Shown: positions 33,761 through 41,635 of the stretch, piece after piece
How positions within the stretch are numbered: the first letter of the stretch is position 1
How the letters are laid out: each line of letters opens with the position of its first letter
NCBI RefSeq assembly: GCF_004634385.1
Contig: NZ_CP037895.1
Coordinates: 1,339,245 to 1,403,244, forward strand
DNA from: Thermaerobacter sp. FW80
Lineage (GTDB): Bacteria; Bacillota; Sulfobacillia; Thermaerobacterales; Thermaerobacteraceae
DNA length: 64,000 nucleotides
Direction: 5' to 3'
Position numbers and translations under genes: made by a program
Notes under the pieces: generated by a model
What the model saw: the letters and a program-made list of their open reading frames with translations, nothing else
Database searches by the model: none
What the model was told of the DNA's origin: nothing

Positions 33761-33935
33761 CGCCGTGGGCGGCGGACGGGCGCTGGCTGCGATGATGAGC
33801 CCGCCCCCCGACGGGCGGGATGCAAACGCGCGCCCGCCGTGGGCGGCGGGCGAACGCTGCCTGGGATGACGCGCCCCTCGACGGGCGGGAGCAAGCCCGA
33901 GCCCGACGGGGCGGGTGGACGGGCGCTGCCTGCGG
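33761..33935 (+). repeat. Imperfect tandem repeat, 74/69-bp units
   Basis: Units start at 33761 (CGCCGTGGGCGGCGG), 33835 (same) and, partial, 33904. Each includes CGACGGGCGGGA. This fills the 338-bp gap between the isomerase gene and the next gene (33700-34037), in which no other feature is seen. Each unit can fold (GCCGCCGTGGGCGGC, CCCGCC/GGGCGGG). Confidence 0.65.
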
Positions 33936-34037
33936 CCGGCCGCCCCGCTGCGGGTCGCCTCCTTGCGGCGGTGCCGCCCACCCCCCAGGACCGGGCATAC
34001 CCGCCCGCGGGCGGAATAGCCATGGGCACCGGGGGCG

Positions 34038-35042
34038 ATGCCGGTGCCGTGGCGTGCCGGCCCGCTGCGGCGGGCGCCCGTCGTGGCCACCCTCGTCGGA
34101 CTGCTGGCGGCCGCCCTGTGGGCGGGGGTCGTCTCGAGCGGACGGCCCCTCCCGTCGGCCGGCTCCGCCCGCGACCCGGCGGGCTGGGCGTTCCGTGACG
34201 ACCTCGGCCAGCGGGTCCGCCTGCCGGCGCCACCCCGGCGCATCGCCTGTAGCGGCCAGGACTTGTGCGACCTGGCCCGGGCGCTGCTGGGGGAGGGGGC
34301 GGTGACGGAGCTGCCGGCGGGGATGGAGGAGCAGCACCTACGGCGGCGTGCGGCCGATCTGGTGCTGCTGCCCGCCGTCACCCGGCAGCCGGGGTTGGCC
34401 CGGCGGCTGCGGGCCCGGGGCTGGCCGGCGGCGACCCTGGTCTGGACGGACGTGGAGGGACTCCCTGCGGCCGCCCTCCGGCTGGCCGGCTGGGTCAACC
34501 GGCGGGACCGCGGCCAGGAGCTGGCTGCGACCTACGCCCGGCGGCTGGCGCGGATCGAGGCCGCGTTGGCGACCGTGCCGTCGTCCCAGCGGCCGCCGGT
34601 GCTGGTCCTGGCGTGGGATCGTCCTCCCGTCTGGGCGGGCCCGGGCAGCCCGCCGGCGACGCTGCTCGAACGCGCCGGCGGACGGACGGCGTCCGGTCAC
34701 GGGCGCGACCCAACCCCTGCGCGATCCCGCGGCGGCTGGGTCCACCTCCTGCGACGAGGGACCGGGCTCGCCGGCCCCGGGGCGTGGCTGGCTGGCGAGG
34801 AGCGCTGGCGCCGCAGTCACTGGCCGGCATCGACGCGGGTGGTGACGCCCCTGCTCCGCCCCATGGTGCCACCGGGGGGACCGCCGGCGGCGACCGCCCT
34901 CTACCTTCCCCCGGATCAGCTGCTGGGTGCCGGTCCACAGGCGCTCGACGGCCTGGAGCGCCTCGCGGCCTGGCTGCACCCCGACCGCGTGGACGCCGGT
35001 GACGCGCCGCTGCGCATGGTGCCGCTGTCGGTGATGGACTGA
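34038..35042 (+). CDS. Periplasmic-binding-like protein (BtuF/FhuD fold), signal-anchored
   Basis: 334 residues. A signal anchor (VVATLVGLLAAALWAGVVS) is followed by WAFRDDLGQRVRLPAPPRRI, the typical opening of class III ABC substrate-binding proteins for cobalamin, haem and siderophores. The rest keeps the pattern (ADLVLLPAVTRQPGLA, RDRGQELAATYARRLARI, PPVLVLAWDRPPVWAGPGSP) but with few conserved side chains. No permease or ATPase gene is nearby, so it may be an orphan binding protein, or a diverged one with another role. The start at 34038 has a modest GGGGGC site. Convergent with thiN, 7 bases apart. Confidence 0.7.
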   Translation: MPVPWRAGPLRRAPVVATLVGLLAAALWAGVVSSGRPLPSAGSARDPAGWAFRDDLGQRVRLPAPPRRIACSGQDLCDLARALLGEGAVTELPAGMEEQHLRRRAADLVLLPAVTRQPGLARRLRARGWPAATLVWTDVEGLPAAALRLAGWVNRRDRGQELAATYARRLARIEAALATVPSSQRPPVLVLAWDRPPVWAGPGSPPATLLERAGGRTASGHGRDPTPARSRGGWVHLLRRGTGLAGPGAWLAGEERWRRSHWPASTRVVTPLLRPMVPPGGPPAATALYLPPDQLLGAGPQALDGLERLAAWLHPDRVDAGDAPLRMVPLSVMD

Positions 35043-35049
35043 GGCGGCG

Positions 35050-35769
35050 TCACGGGCGCCGCTGCAGCACCACCAGCCCGATCCCGGTGCGGGCGCGGAA
35101 GGCGCCCTCCGTGCCGACCAGGGCGTTGCTGACCGTGTAGGCGGTGCCCCACGCCAGGGTGGCATCGGCCAACGGATAGGCCAGTCCCTCGGTCGCCACG
35201 CCGGTCATCCGCGGCGTCAGGGGGACCAGGGAGACCGTCTGGCCCGGGGCGCCCCGGAAGCGGACCTCCCCCGGCGCCACCAGCGGTCGGACGTGGGCCG
35301 GGCCGCTCAAGACGGTCAGCCGGCGGCCCTCGGTTCCCCAGCGAGCGGTCAGCAAGAGGTTCGCCAGGGTGTGGTCGACCCGATCCCCCACCCCGCCCAC
35401 CAGGTAGAGCGGTGCCCCGCCCAGCCGTCGACGGGCCGCGTCGAGGGCGATCTCGGCGTCGGTGAGGTCCTTGGCCGCCGGGAAGGTCTGCACCTCGACG
35501 CCTGCGGCCCGGGCCGCCTCCACCTCCGCGGCGGTCAGGGTGTCGAAGTCGCCGACCAGGACGTGGGGCCACAGGCCGACGGCCCGGAGGAGCCGCAGGC
35601 CGCCGTCGGCAGCCACGCAGAGGCTGGCGTCGCGGGCGAGGCGCGCCACCTCCCGGGCCAGGGCCGGTTCGTCCAGGTCGCCGCCCGCGACCACCACCCC
35701 GTAGGGAGGGGTGGGGTCGGGGAGGAAGCCGAAGGGGCTCGTCGGCCCAGCCGCCCCAGCCATGGGCAT
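35050..35769 (-). CDS. thiN: Thiamine pyrophosphokinase
   Basis: 239 residues, ATG at 35769 after AAGGAGGACGG. Family landmarks: YGVVVAGGDLDE, LCVAADGGLRLL, HVLVGDFDTLTAAEV, FPAAKDLTDAEIALDAA (the KDxTDxE metal/ATP motif) and YLVGGVGDRVDHTLANLLL. The C-terminal beta domain ends RTGIGLVVLQ. It moves diphosphate from ATP to thiamine to make TPP in the cytoplasm. No TPP riboswitch was recognised in the 243-bp divergent region upstream. Complete length. Confidence 0.94.
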   Translation of the reverse strand: MPMAGAAGPTSPFGFLPDPTPPYGVVVAGGDLDEPALAREVARLARDASLCVAADGGLRLLRAVGLWPHVLVGDFDTLTAAEVEAARAAGVEVQTFPAAKDLTDAEIALDAARRRLGGAPLYLVGGVGDRVDHTLANLLLTARWGTEGRRLTVLSGPAHVRPLVAPGEVRFRGAPGQTVSLVPLTPRMTGVATEGLAYPLADATLAWGTAYTVSNALVGTEGAFRARTGIGLVVLQRRP

Positions 35770-36012
35770 GGCCGTCCTCCTTCTCCTCCTTTCCAGGACC
35801 GGCTCCCGTCAGGACCGGCTTCCGCCGCCCGCTGAGGCCGCCCGCCCCGCCTCCTCCACCTCCCGCCGGGAATGCCCCGATCGGGCTCCCGCCCCCGCCC
35901 CGCCCGTCCCGGGCCGACCCGGGCGCTGTCTGCCTGTGCCTGCATGTCCGGCGGGGCCCGCGCATAGGGTCATACCGGTTCCGATCACCCGGCAGGGGAA
36001 GGGGGAGAAGCG

Positions 36013-36402
36013 GTGTCCCGCATCGCCGAGCTGGCGGCCGAGCTCCGGGAGCAGGAGCGGCCGCTGCTGGAACGGTACCGGCAGTTGGTCGATGCCGCCG
36101 TCACCGACACGGAGCGTCGGCTGGCCCAGATGATGTACAACTACCAGCGCTTCCAGCTCCAGAGCCTGGAGCTGTTCGAAGACCGGGTACCCGAGCGCTT
36201 CCACTGCTTCGGCGTGATCACCCACGACGACGTCAACGTCCGCCAGCGCCCCAGCGGGAAGTCGGAAGCCCTGACCAAGGTGGGACGGGGGACGCCCGTC
36301 ATCGTCATGGCCTTCGAGGGCTTCTGGGCCGAGGTCCAGCTGGTGGGTGGGGAGACGGGATACGTCTTCAAGGATTACGTGCGTTGCGAGGCGGGCGGCT
36401 AG
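36013..36402 (+). CDS. Small SH3b-domain protein with helical N-terminus
   Basis: 129 residues, GTG start at 36013 after GGGAAGGGGGAGAAG. Residues 1-55 form a charged helix, probably a coiled coil (LREQERPLLERYRQLVDAAV, MMYNYQRFQLQSLELFED). Residues 65-125 are a bacterial SH3 domain: VNVRQRPSGKSEALTKVGRG, VIVMAFEGFWAEVQL, GETGYVFKDYV. There is no signal peptide, which is unusual since SH3b domains mostly bind peptidoglycan outside; it may work inside or be exported otherwise. Upstream it is divergent from thiN. Confidence 0.85.
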   Translation: MSRIAELAAELREQERPLLERYRQLVDAAVTDTERRLAQMMYNYQRFQLQSLELFEDRVPERFHCFGVITHDDVNVRQRPSGKSEALTKVGRGTPVIVMAFEGFWAEVQLVGGETGYVFKDYVRCEAGG

Positions 36403-36471
36403 AACCCGCCGCCCCGGCCTCGGGTGCGGTCGCGCCGAGGGGCGGCGATGGCCTCGCGGGGCCGGCCGGCC

Positions 36472-37035
36472 TCAGGCGGCTCCGCCCCGCAGGGGCGCCG
36501 CCGGATCGTCCCCCTGGGTCGCGGCGCCGTCGGCGTCGCCGGCCGTCGCGCGGCCCGTCCCGGCCTGGCCGTGGCCGGGCGCGGCCGACCGACGGTCCTC
36601 CCCCTCCTCAGGGGAGTGCAGCGCCGCGTGCAGCTGGTCCATCCAGGCGGGGTTGGCGCGGGCGAAGGCGACGAACCGCTCGATGCGCTCGAGGGTCTGG
36701 CGGCTGACGTGGTGCTCGATGCCTTCCACGTCCTGCTGGACCACGGCCTCGTCGCGGACGCCCAGCAGCCGCAGGAAGGTGGCCAGCGTCTCATGGCGCT
36801 GGCGCATGGCGCGCCCGATGGCCTCGCCCCGCTCGGTGAGCACCAGCCCGCGGTAGCGCTCGTAGGTCACGTAGTTCTGCTCGTCCAGCCGCTGCACCAT
36901 GCGCGTCACCGACGACGGCTGCAGGTTCAAGGCCAGGGCGATGTCGCTCACCCGCGCGTACCCCTTGCTGCGGATGAGCTCGTAGATCGTCTCGAGGTAG
37001 TCCTCCATGCTGGGCGTGGGCCGCAACCGCGTCAC
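36472..37035 (-). CDS. mntR: DtxR/MntR-family metal-dependent repressor
   Basis: 187 residues from the GTG at 37035, which places the protein start just before TPSMEDYLETIYELI, as in MntR; the frame stays open further upstream. The winged HTH is VSDIALALNLQPSSVTRMVQ. Metal ligands of MntR can be matched: Asp in MEDYLE, His in MRQRHETLATFLRLLG, and Glu, Glu, His in VEGIEHHVS. The C-terminal 50 residues are low-complexity. MntR senses manganese and represses uptake genes; no mntH or mntABC is in the window, so its targets lie elsewhere. No MntR box was recognised upstream by eye. Confidence 0.88.
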   Translation of the reverse strand: MTRLRPTPSMEDYLETIYELIRSKGYARVSDIALALNLQPSSVTRMVQRLDEQNYVTYERYRGLVLTERGEAIGRAMRQRHETLATFLRLLGVRDEAVVQQDVEGIEHHVSRQTLERIERFVAFARANPAWMDQLHAALHSPEEGEDRRSAAPGHGQAGTGRATAGDADGAATQGDDPAAPLRGGAA

Positions 37036-37440
37036 CTCGTTTCCGCTGCCGACCGTCCTCCGCCAGATCCGTCCGGGCGACGGCATCCCCGGTGCCGTCC
37101 ACCCCATCGCGTCAACGCCATCAGGATCCCGCCAACAATATAACGTACGCGGGCAGGGGGCCGCCGCCGCACCCCGGGGCCCAGGCCCGCCGTCCCCGCG
37201 GGTCCGGGCGGTCGCCCGCCTCCGCGGTGGGAACGGCCAGCCGGGACATGCCAGGATGGAGGCGCGAAGGGGTCGCGAGCAGTGGGGCGGGGCGTCGGCG
37301 CAATGCGGCGCCGTGCGCGTGCCGTCGGCGCAAAAAGGGGAGGCGGTCTCTCGGACCGCCTCTCGAGCTTGCGGGGTGATGATCCGCGCATCACGCGCGT
37401 CGCGTCCGCAGGTCAGGCGGTGGGACCGCGCCCACGGCCG
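37036..37440 (-). other. 405-bp intergenic stretch between mntR and cupredoxin gene
   Basis: No gene seen. A short AT-rich patch (CAACAATATAACG, 37132-37144) reads GTTATATTG on the minus strand and could hold the mntR -10 box. The cupredoxin terminator is at 37332-37362. Confidence 0.45.
37332..37362 (-). terminator. Intrinsic terminator of the cupredoxin gene
   Basis: On the minus strand GAGGCGGTC (37362-37354) pairs with GACCGCCTC (37348-37340) around 5 bases, followed by CCC and five T (37336-37332). Confidence 0.75.
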
Positions 37441-37851
37441 TCACTCCGTGACGTGGATCGTGCCATTCATGGTCGCGGCGTGGCCGGGCACCGTGCAGAT
37501 GAACTCGAAGTCGCCGGTCTGCTGCGGCGTGAACTCCACCGAGTTGCCCTTCCCCGGATCCGTCAGGCCGATCTCCAGGCCCAGCTCCTCCGACACCAGG
37601 TCGTGCTGCACCGAGTCGTTGTTCACCAGCTCGATGGTGTAGGTCTGGCCCTTCTTCAGGTTGATCTCCGTCTTGTCGAAGCGGATGTTCTGGGCCGTCA
37701 CCGTGATCTTGTTGCCCCCACCGGCGGCCTGGTCGCCGTTGCCCCCGTTGCCGCCGCCCTCGCCGCCACCGCCGCCGCAAGCGGCCAGCACGGGCAGCGC
37801 CAGCAGCATCAGCGCGACCAGCACCAGCAGGGACCGACGTACGCGCTTCAT
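37441..37851 (-). CDS. Cupredoxin-domain lipoprotein (blue copper type)
   Basis: 136 residues. A signal peptide with lipobox (LALPVLAACGG) anchors it outside the membrane. A linker of Gly, Glu and Asn (about residues 25-45) leads to a plastocyanin-like domain: ITVTAQNIRFDKTEINLKKG, IELVNNDSVQHDLV and FEFICTVPGHAATMNGTI. The type 1 copper ligands His, Cys, His, Met are all visible in order. It probably passes electrons to a terminal oxidase or nitrogen-oxide reductase, or stores copper. No partner oxidase gene is in the window. Its own terminator and a TATAAA upstream suggest a single-gene unit. Confidence 0.92.
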   Translation of the reverse strand: MKRVRRSLLVLVALMLLALPVLAACGGGGGEGGGNGGNGDQAAGGGNKITVTAQNIRFDKTEINLKKGQTYTIELVNNDSVQHDLVSEELGLEIGLTDPGKGNSVEFTPQQTGDFEFICTVPGHAATMNGTIHVTE

Positions 37852-37892
37852 GCCCGCATGCTCCCTCCTCGTGGGATCGCGTCCACCGTTCC

Positions 37893-37898
37893 TTTATA
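37893..37898 (-). promoter_or_regulatory. Candidate -10 box for the cupredoxin gene
   Basis: TATAAA on the minus strand, 42 bases before the ATG. No convincing -35. The rest of the 396-bp gap (37852-38247) shows only the hairpin at 38189. Confidence 0.3.
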
Positions 37899-38188
37899 CC
37901 CGATCTCCAGCGGACCCGCACTCGGATGACGAACCGATTCTGTCGCGGACCCTCCGGCATCGCCCCGGGGACGGGGCGCGGCTGCGCCCCCGGTTGGCGC
38001 CGCGTGCGCCGGGGCTCCGGGGTCGGCCCGGCGATGCGGCCCTTCGCCCTGGGTCCGCCGTGGACAGCGCCAGCGAACGCGCGTTGTGCGCCGGGAGGCG
38101 ATCGCCGGCGCGGGCGCCCCCACCCCCGGAGGGGATCCGCGGTCGCCGCGGCCCGGCCGGTTCGCCGAAGGGCCGACACGGGTAGCAT

Positions 38189-38214
38189 GCCCGCCGGCCG
38201 TTTCGCCGGCGGGC
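38189..38214 (-). terminator. Hairpin downstream of the M28 peptidase gene
   Basis: GCCCGCCGGC (38189-38198) pairs with GCCGGCGGGC (38205-38214), loop of 6, 33 bases past the stop at 38248. It is flanked on both sides by GACACGGGT. No U-tract. Confidence 0.5.
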
Positions 38215-38247
38215 TGACACGGGTTGTGCGCCCGGTTCGGGAGGGGA

Positions 38248-39765
38248 TCAGCGGCGGCCCGCGGCCCGATCCGCCGCCGTGGCCAGTTGCGCCAGATACC
38301 GCCACAGCAGGTCGGCCACGCCGGCCAGATGCCCGCGGTCCACGTGTTCCAGCCGGTCGGTGTGCCAGTGGTAGTGGGGGATGCGGCCGCCGGGCCCGGT
38401 GGCGAGGAAGGTGATGGCCGGGATCCCGCGGGCCGCCGCGACCAGCGCGTCGGTGGGCAGCAGCGGCCGTGGGCCCGGGGTGAGCAGGCCCGCCGGCAGC
38501 TCCTCCGCCAGCCTCCGCGCCTGGGCGACCAGCCAGGGATCGTAGCGCACGGGCAGCAGCATCCCCTCGGCGGTCAGGTAGTGCAGGCGGCCGGCGCCCA
38601 CGTTGTCCACGTTGACCACGGCGACGCCGCCGGGCGCGGTCCGCGGGAACCAGGGGTGCTCCAGCAGCGCGGCCATGCCGCGCATGCCCGTCTCCTCCGC
38701 CCCGGTGAAGGCCAGGAGCAGCTCGATCCCGGGCAACGGCTGCCGGGCCCAGCGCCGGGCCAGCGCCAGCGCGACGGCGACCCCCGAGCCGTTGTCGTTG
38801 GCCCCGTTGACCGGGCGGCCTCCCAGCCAACTGATCAGGAGGAACGCGGCCACGGCCGCCGACGCCGCGGCGGCCACCGCCAGGGGGGTGGAGCCGGCGA
38901 GGCCCACGGCACGGGCCACCAGGAGCAGCGGCACGGCGAGGAAGGCGGCGTAGCCGACGACGAAGAACGCCTGGAGGCCGGGCAGGATGCGGGGCGCGAA
39001 GAGCCAGCTGCCCCACTGGGTGTCGTAGTGGGCCGTGACCACCACGTGCAGCGGCCAAGGCGGTCCGGCCGGGGGCCGGGCGGCGCCGGGCTCCACAGCA
39101 TCGGCCGGGGGCCGGGCGGCCGCGGCTCCCGCAGCATCGGCCGGCGGCCGGGTGACGTTGGGTCCCGCAGCAGCGGCCGGGGGCCGGGTGGCGCTGGGAT
39201 CCGCAACATCGGCTGGCGGCCGGGCGGCCGGCTCCCGCACCGGGCGGGGCGCCGGGTGGGGTGCGCCGCCGCCGACGGCACCCCGGGCCGCCCCCGCTGC
39301 CGGACCGCCCCTGCGGGGCAGGCGGGCCACCACATTCTGCGAGGCGCCCCGGGGCACGAGCAGGGCGAGGCTCAGGCGCGAACCCCTGGGCCAGAGCACC
39401 AGCTCCCCCAACAGGGGGAGGAGGACCAGGGCTGCGGCCGCCGCCAGCAGGCCCAGGGCCCAGGCCGGGCCCTGCCACCGGGCACCCCCGATCCCCAGGG
39501 CGGCGAGAGCGACGCCGATGAACCCGGGGCCCAGATAGAGGGTGTGGCGTGGCGCGGTGAAGGGCTGGACGTCCACCTGGTAGCCCATCTCCGCCAGGCG
39601 AGCCGCCAGCCACCGGGCGGCCCGGCCCTCCTCGGCGGTGGCCGTGCCGCGATGGGGCAGCCGGCAGAGGGCTACCAGGTCGTCCCACGGGTCGGGGACG
39701 TCGCTGTGGCCGCGGTCCCACGGGCCGGGCTGGCCGCTGTCGCCGCCGGCGCGCGGCGCCCTCAT
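38248..39765 (-). CDS. M28-family aminopeptidase with membrane segments
   Basis: 505 residues; ATG at 39765 with GGAGGT upstream, overlapping the stop of the dioxygenase-esterase gene by 4 bases, so the two are translationally coupled. The zinc peptidase residues are visible: VVVTAHYDTQ (His, Asp), GANDNGSG (bridging Asp), AFTGAEETGMRG (catalytic Glu plus ligand Glu), NVDNVGAG (Asp) and YHWHTDRLEHVD (His). Inserted are two hydrophobic helices near residues 85-135 and three near 280-340, so the active site is probably membrane-tethered. Residues about 170-235 form a 12-residue tandem repeat. Family members are aminopeptidases or glutaminyl cyclase-like; the substrate is unknown. Confidence 0.88.
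   Translation of the reverse strand: MRAPRAGGDSGQPGPWDRGHSDVPDPWDDLVALCRLPHRGTATAEEGRAARWLAARLAEMGYQVDVQPFTAPRHTLYLGPGFIGVALAALGIGGARWQGPAWALGLLAAAAALVLLPLLGELVLWPRGSRLSLALLVPRGASQNVVARLPRRGGPAAGAARGAVGGGAPHPAPRPVREPAARPPADVADPSATRPPAAAAGPNVTRPPADAAGAAAARPPADAVEPGAARPPAGPPWPLHVVVTAHYDTQWGSWLFAPRILPGLQAFFVVGYAAFLAVPLLLVARAVGLAGSTPLAVAAAASAAVAAFLLISWLGGRPVNGANDNGSGVAVALALARRWARQPLPGIELLLAFTGAEETGMRGMAALLEHPWFPRTAPGGVAVVNVDNVGAGRLHYLTAEGMLLPVRYDPWLVAQARRLAEELPAGLLTPGPRPLLPTDALVAAARGIPAITFLATGPGGRIPHYHWHTDRLEHVDRGHLAGVADLLWRYLAQLATAADRAAGRR
39062..39240 (-). repeat. 36-bp in-frame minisatellite inside the M28 peptidase gene
   Basis: About 4.5 units; the GCATCGGCCGG-like anchors fall at 39098, 39134, 39170 and 39206, exactly 36 bases apart. 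Each unit encodes a 12-residue Ala/Pro/Arg motif (RPPADAxxPxAA-like) in the linker between the membrane part and the catalytic part, so the copy number can vary without breaking the gene. Confidence 0.85.
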
Positions 39766-41462
39766 CGCCGTCCGACCTCCTCGAGCCACCGGCGCGCGGC
39801 CTCGAGCTCCCCCTGGTCCAGCTCATGGCCGGTCGGCGCCCAGTGCAGGGTGACCCGCGCCCCCGCTGCCTCCAGCCGCTGGGCCAGGGACCGGGTCTGT
39901 TCCGCCGGCACCACCGGATCCTGACGCCCGGCGGCGACGAAGACCGGGGTGCCCGCCAGCGCCCCCGGCGGCGGGTCGTCGAGGGGCAGGTCCATGGGCC
40001 GGAGGAGCACCGCCCCCTGGAGCAGGCCGGGGCGAGCCATGAGCAGGGCCGCGGCCAGGTTGGCGCCGTTGGAGTAGCCCACCGCCACCAGTCCGCGGGG
40101 GTCGAACCCGTACCGTCGTGCGGCCGCGGCCACGAAGCCGGCCATCTGCTCCGCCCGGGCGAGCAGGTCGTCGCGGTCCAGGACCCCCGGTGCCCACCGG
40201 CGGAAGAAGCGGGGCATCCCGTCCTCCAGCACCCGGCCGCGCGGGCTCAGCAGCGCGGCCCGGGGCGCCAGGTAGCGGCCGAGGGGCAGCAGGTCGTGCT
40301 CGTCGCCGCCCGTGCCGTGGAGCAGGAGCAGGACGGGGGGCCGCGACCCGCGGCCGTCGGACGCGGCGTCGGCCGGTTCGTCCGGCGCGGGCACGAAGCG
40401 GTGGATGAAGCCGAGGGTCGCGAAGTCGGAAGGCGGCCGCAGCGGCGGCAGCGACCGCTCCAGGCTGGGGCGCGCCGGCTCGTACCACGGCGGGAGGCGC
40501 AGGGCGGTGCCCAGGGTGCGGGGGTCCTCGTCCACGAGGAACCCCGGCGGGTCCGTGGCGATCTCGAAGAGCACCCCGCCCGGCTCGCGGAAGTAGATGG
40601 ACCGGAAGTAGCGGCGGTCCTGGACCGGCGTCACCGCCAGGCCGAGCAGGTCCAGGCGCCGTCGCCAGCGTCGCTGGTGCTCGTCGGTCGGCGTGCGGAA
40701 GGCGACGTGGTGGACCGTGCCGGCACCCAGGGTGCCGCGGGGCGCCGCGGGGTCGGCGATCACCGCGAGCCATCGGCTGGCCCCGCCCTCCCCCACCGTC
40801 CAGAGGGTGCGGGGGCGGCCGCCGGCGGGGGGCGCAGGCGGATCCGTCCGCCGGCCGGCCGACCCGGCGGGATCCGCTTCGTGGCCGGCCTGGGCGGTGG
40901 CCGCCGCGGCCGCGGCGGCGGGCCGGTAGCCCAGGGCGCGCAGCACCCGGCTGGTGGGCTCCGCCTCGCGCACCGTCAGCGTGACGCCCGCCACGGCCCG
41001 GATGGCGTGCTCGCCCGGGACAGGGCCGTCGGCCCACCCGGGCCAGGCCACCGCCGACGGATCTTCCACCAGGGCCAGGGGCAGCCCGTCGGGGTCGGTG
41101 AAGGCCAGGGCCGGTTGCCCGACGGGGCTCGTCGTGCGCCGGCACGCCACCCCGAAGCCGTGCAGCCGATCCTGCCAGAAGGCTAGGGCGCCGGGCGGCA
41201 CGGCCAGGGCGACCCCCGTCACCTGGCCCGCGCCGTGGCGGCCGCGGGCGGCGTTGGGGATCGGGAAGAAGGTCAGCAGGGTGCCCGGCCGTCCGGTCCC
41301 ATCGCCGAAGTAGAGGTGGTACGTGCCGGGATCGTCGAAGTTGACGGTCCGCTTCACCAGGCGCATGCCCAGGACGCCGGCGTAGAAGTCGGCGTTGGCC
41401 TGGGGGTCGCCGGCGATCATCGTGACGTGGTGGATGCCCGTCACCTGCAGGTCGCTCTCCAT
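39762..41462 (-). CDS. Fused ring-cleaving dioxygenase (MhqE-like) and carboxylesterase (MhqD-like)
   Basis: 566 residues; ATG at 41462 after GAGGAGG. The N-terminal half has two glyoxalase/vicinal-oxygen-chelate modules: VTGIHHVTMIAGDPQANADF, TYHLYFGDGTGRPG, TVHHVAFRTPTDEHQ and GGVLFEIATDPPGF, giving the His, His, Glu iron ligands. The C-terminal 210 residues are an alpha/beta hydrolase of the phospholipase/carboxylesterase type: LLLLHGTGGDEHDLLPLGRY, nucleophile in VAVGYSNGANLAAALL, Asp in GRQDPVVPAEQ and His in TGHELDQGELE. In Bacillus subtilis mhqE and mhqD are adjacent separate genes for detoxifying quinones; here they are one protein in the same order. M28 peptidase is coupled downstream. 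Confidence 0.92.
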   Translation of the reverse strand: MESDLQVTGIHHVTMIAGDPQANADFYAGVLGMRLVKRTVNFDDPGTYHLYFGDGTGRPGTLLTFFPIPNAARGRHGAGQVTGVALAVPPGALAFWQDRLHGFGVACRRTTSPVGQPALAFTDPDGLPLALVEDPSAVAWPGWADGPVPGEHAIRAVAGVTLTVREAEPTSRVLRALGYRPAAAAAAATAQAGHEADPAGSAGRRTDPPAPPAGGRPRTLWTVGEGGASRWLAVIADPAAPRGTLGAGTVHHVAFRTPTDEHQRRWRRRLDLLGLAVTPVQDRRYFRSIYFREPGGVLFEIATDPPGFLVDEDPRTLGTALRLPPWYEPARPSLERSLPPLRPPSDFATLGFIHRFVPAPDEPADAASDGRGSRPPVLLLLHGTGGDEHDLLPLGRYLAPRAALLSPRGRVLEDGMPRFFRRWAPGVLDRDDLLARAEQMAGFVAAAARRYGFDPRGLVAVGYSNGANLAAALLMARPGLLQGAVLLRPMDLPLDDPPPGALAGTPVFVAAGRQDPVVPAEQTRSLAQRLEAAGARVTLHWAPTGHELDQGELEAARRWLEEVGRR

Positions 41463-41635
41463 GGCCGGCCTCCTCACCCCTAGCGTATCACGGGCGGCGC
41501 CCGCTGCCGCCGATGCAGGTGCCGCCCGCTCCGCCCCGCGGGGCCGGCCGCCGGCCCGTCGCCCCGACGGCCGCGCCGGTGCCCGCCTGCGCACGGTCCC
41601 TGCCGACTGTCGGGGCCACGCGGAATCACGCCAGC

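Noticed and set aside
33761-33935. CRISPR array in the repeated intergenic region
   Set aside because: Units are adjacent with no unique spacers of constant length, and no cas gene is in the window.
33839-34198. Short open frames over the 74/69-bp repeats
   Set aside because: Translation products follow the DNA repeat in every frame and have no ribosome site.
30865-34233. 1122-residue minus-strand open frame opposite the composite regulator and the isomerase gene
   Set aside because: Antisense shadow of two well supported genes; no recognisable domain or start signal.
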